This document shows, piece after piece, positions 61,898 through 64,000 of a stretch of 64,000 nucleotides of DNA (positions are counted from its first letter, which is position 1; the number at the start of each line of letters is the position of its first letter). The stretch is from Pseudorasbora parva (Eukaryota > Chordata > Actinopteri > Cypriniformes > Gobionidae). The notes below the pieces were generated by a model. That model ran no database searches and was not told where the DNA came from. It saw only the letters and a list, made by a program, of their open reading frames with translations. The translations under genes and the position numbers were made by a program. The stretch lies in contig NC_090182.1 in assembly GCF_024679245.1 (NCBI RefSeq), forward strand, positions 40,002,547 through 40,066,546, read 5' to 3'.

Positions 61898-63444
61898 CTG
61901 CACACATTCAGAAGTAAATGAATAAACACATTTCAATTGCTCGTCTTCTCAGGCCTCGTGATTCCTCGGGCAGGTTCTGTCGTGGCCTGTTGAATATAAC
62001 TACCACTTCATGAATTTATATTGCTCATCTGATTTCACAAAACACAAATACAGTTCTGCCACTTTCTGTGTGTGCTCAACACACCTCGAGCTGTTTAAAA
62101 TACAGCCATGCAGAAGCCCCAATGCCAAGAGAATAAACACCTAAAAACAAAACCTTCAGTGAGAAAAACCAGACCTACTATGAGTCCAGCGGGCACCTAA
62201 AGTGCAGGGGTGACTGAGACTGCTATGTAATATATTAAAGTAGATTTTCATGTCCTGAAGGTAATATCAGTGCTTGCGAGACGGCAAAAGGTTAAGGTTT
62301 TAGGTAAACCGTATGCATGTATGTTTTCGGATTCGGTTCACTTTGTCATTTAGCGTGCATCGTGTTTGCAGTTCATTGCACTCACTAAGCTCTAGTCTAT
62401 ACTGTGGAAAGAAGAAAGACCAATAAAAAGTTCAGTATACAAACACACAAAGACCAATCCCAAACTGGTATTCAAATATTATGACATGATCTTCACTCAC
62501 TGATAAGGAAATACTACAGAAAAGAGTCATGTAATTTCTACCTAAATAAGTTAAAACAAAGTAAATGCTATATCAGCACTCAATTAGAGCTTGTGGACAT
62601 TAAAGGAAGTGTGTTTAAGATTGTGGCCAAAACTGGTACTGCAATCACTTTCAAATGACTGTAGAGCGGTGTATCCCCTCTCCCCCTCCCCCTGACTCGA
62701 GGATGTCAGATAGGCTGCAGGATCAGCAGGAACGGTTGTAGCTGCAGCTGTGGTAACTAGAGCAGATCTGGAAACCCGGATGCTGAAACACTACTGACTT
62801 CATGATTGGTCGATAGGTGGAGGGCGGAGCTTCAGGTCAAAACACAACATGTCAACATCAACATCAGTTGAGGGCTGCAACAACAACTTTGAAATGGCAA
62901 TATCCTGGCCGGACTACTGTTATCAGTGATATAAGTATTTGAAATGAACATGATTTATGTCTAGTGAGACATATCAGGGCTATAAAAGTGAGTAAAACCT
63001 ACTCAACTTTCTGATACTGGTGTTCCCATCATGCACTGGGGTTTGAATAATTAATAAGGTTGCATTTTCCACTGTTTTACAGCTGTATTTACTTGGTTTA
63101 ATCATTGCTTTTGTTGTCAGGCTTAGTAAACTGTTGTTTTCGCTCATCTGGAGTGCATTTTCTACTCAAAATGACATTTATCCTCAAAAAATTATCTAAT
63201 AAATGTGTGTACCGGGTGGGTGTCTCTGTGTTCGGGTGGGTACCATATTACTTCTATTATGTTGTCTACTCAATATCTATTCTATTATTAAGTTAGAGGT
63301 TCTAACTAAAAGCTTTCACTTTAGAAGCATGGCTTAATTCAGTGTTATGATGTTTGACTTGAGTAAACTGCACTTTGAGAATTGCAAAGTAGAAATGACA
63401 CAAACAAAATTTAACTGGCCACTTATTTTCTTTGTTGATTTTAC
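61898..63444. other. spon2 intron upstream of the first visible exon
   Basis: No signal-peptide exon or FTGKW-type spondin start could be found on the minus strand here. The sequence looks intronic. Confidence 0.4.
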
Positions 63445-63448
63445 TTAA

Positions 63449-64000
63449 AGGGTTAGTTCACCCAAAAATTATATTTGTCATTAATGACTCACCCTAATGT
63501 TGTTCCACACCCGTTCATCTTCAGAACACAGTTTAAGATATTTTATATTTAGTCCAACAGCGTATCTAAATGTATGCACACTTTACTGTCCATGTCCAGA
63601 AAGGGAATAAAAACATCATCACAGTAGTCCATATGTGACATCAGTTAGTTCATTAGAATCTCTTGAAGCATCGAAAATACATTTTGGTCCAAAAATAACA
63701 AAAAATACGACTTTATTCAGCATTATCTTCTCTTCCGCGTTTGTTTTCAAATCTCAAATAAAGAATCAAACGGTTGCGAATCAGCAGATTGATTCGTGAT
63801 TCATATCGCCAGTGTCTCGTGATTTCAGCAGTTTGTCAGTTTGACTTGAATCATGACCGTTTGATTCTTTATTTCAGGAACACAGAAGAGAAGACAATGC
63901 TGAATAAAGTCGTATTTTTTGTTATTTTTTGGACCAAAATGTATTGTCAACGCTTCAAAAGAGTCTAACTAACCAACTGATGTCACATATGGACTACTCT
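63449..64000. mobile_element. TTAA-family MITE running off the right edge
   Basis: The left end AGGGTTAGTTCACCCAAAAA follows TTAA at 63445-63448. Internal sequence matches the copies at 19885 and 44629. The right end is outside the window. Confidence 0.8.

Overview
This window looks like nuclear DNA from a teleost fish, most likely a cyprinid or close relative. Coding exons are short, separated by GT-AG introns, and encode vertebrate proteins. The introns and intergenic DNA are filled with fish-type transposons, AT/CA microsatellites and dispersed MITEs that start AGGGTTAGTTCACCC next to TTAA. The species assignment is inference from repeat style only.

Two protein-coding genes are visible, both on the minus strand. 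(1) kdm3b (JMJD1B), a JmjC-type histone H3K9 demethylase, runs from its start codon at 34172 down to 10429. Twenty coding exons are in the window. The last one carries the first two iron ligands (HxD), and the 3' end of the gene lies beyond the left edge. If one base is allowed for in exon 13 (15249-15375), the reading frame is coherent across all 20 exons. Without it, that exon frameshifts. (2) spon2 (mindin), a secreted spondin plus thrombospondin-type-1 matrix protein, is represented by its last four coding exons (61677-61897, 50160-50351, 49459-49633, 44221-44408). Its signal-peptide exon(s) lie beyond the right edge. kdm3b encodes a nuclear chromatin enzyme and spon2 an extracellular protein. 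Nothing in the sequence links their functions.

Layout. 1-10428 is the terminal kdm3b intron and holds a foldback MITE, a BED-finger hAT remnant, a 97-bp palindrome and a nested transposon stack (TTAA element, L2 LINE remnant, hAT element, AT repeat, miniature LTR element). 10429-34172 is the kdm3b exon cluster, with hAT, Tc1 and TTAA elements in its introns. 34173-44220 is intergenic: a GC-rich kdm3b 5' flank, two long AT microsatellites, an inverted-repeat block and an L2-type LINE with an uninterrupted 1001-codon endonuclease/reverse-transcriptase ORF. 44221-64000 is spon2, whose 11.3-kb intron holds an LTR element with intact target duplication, a Harbinger-like MITE inside one of its LTRs, a TTAA element and a Tc1 copy.

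I found no novel multi-gene system. The most informative signals are the apparent one-base deletion in kdm3b, the unusually legible transposon nesting (several insertions have perfect target-site duplications or a natural empty site), and the intact LINE ORF. No rRNA, tRNA, CRISPR or bacterial-type features were seen.
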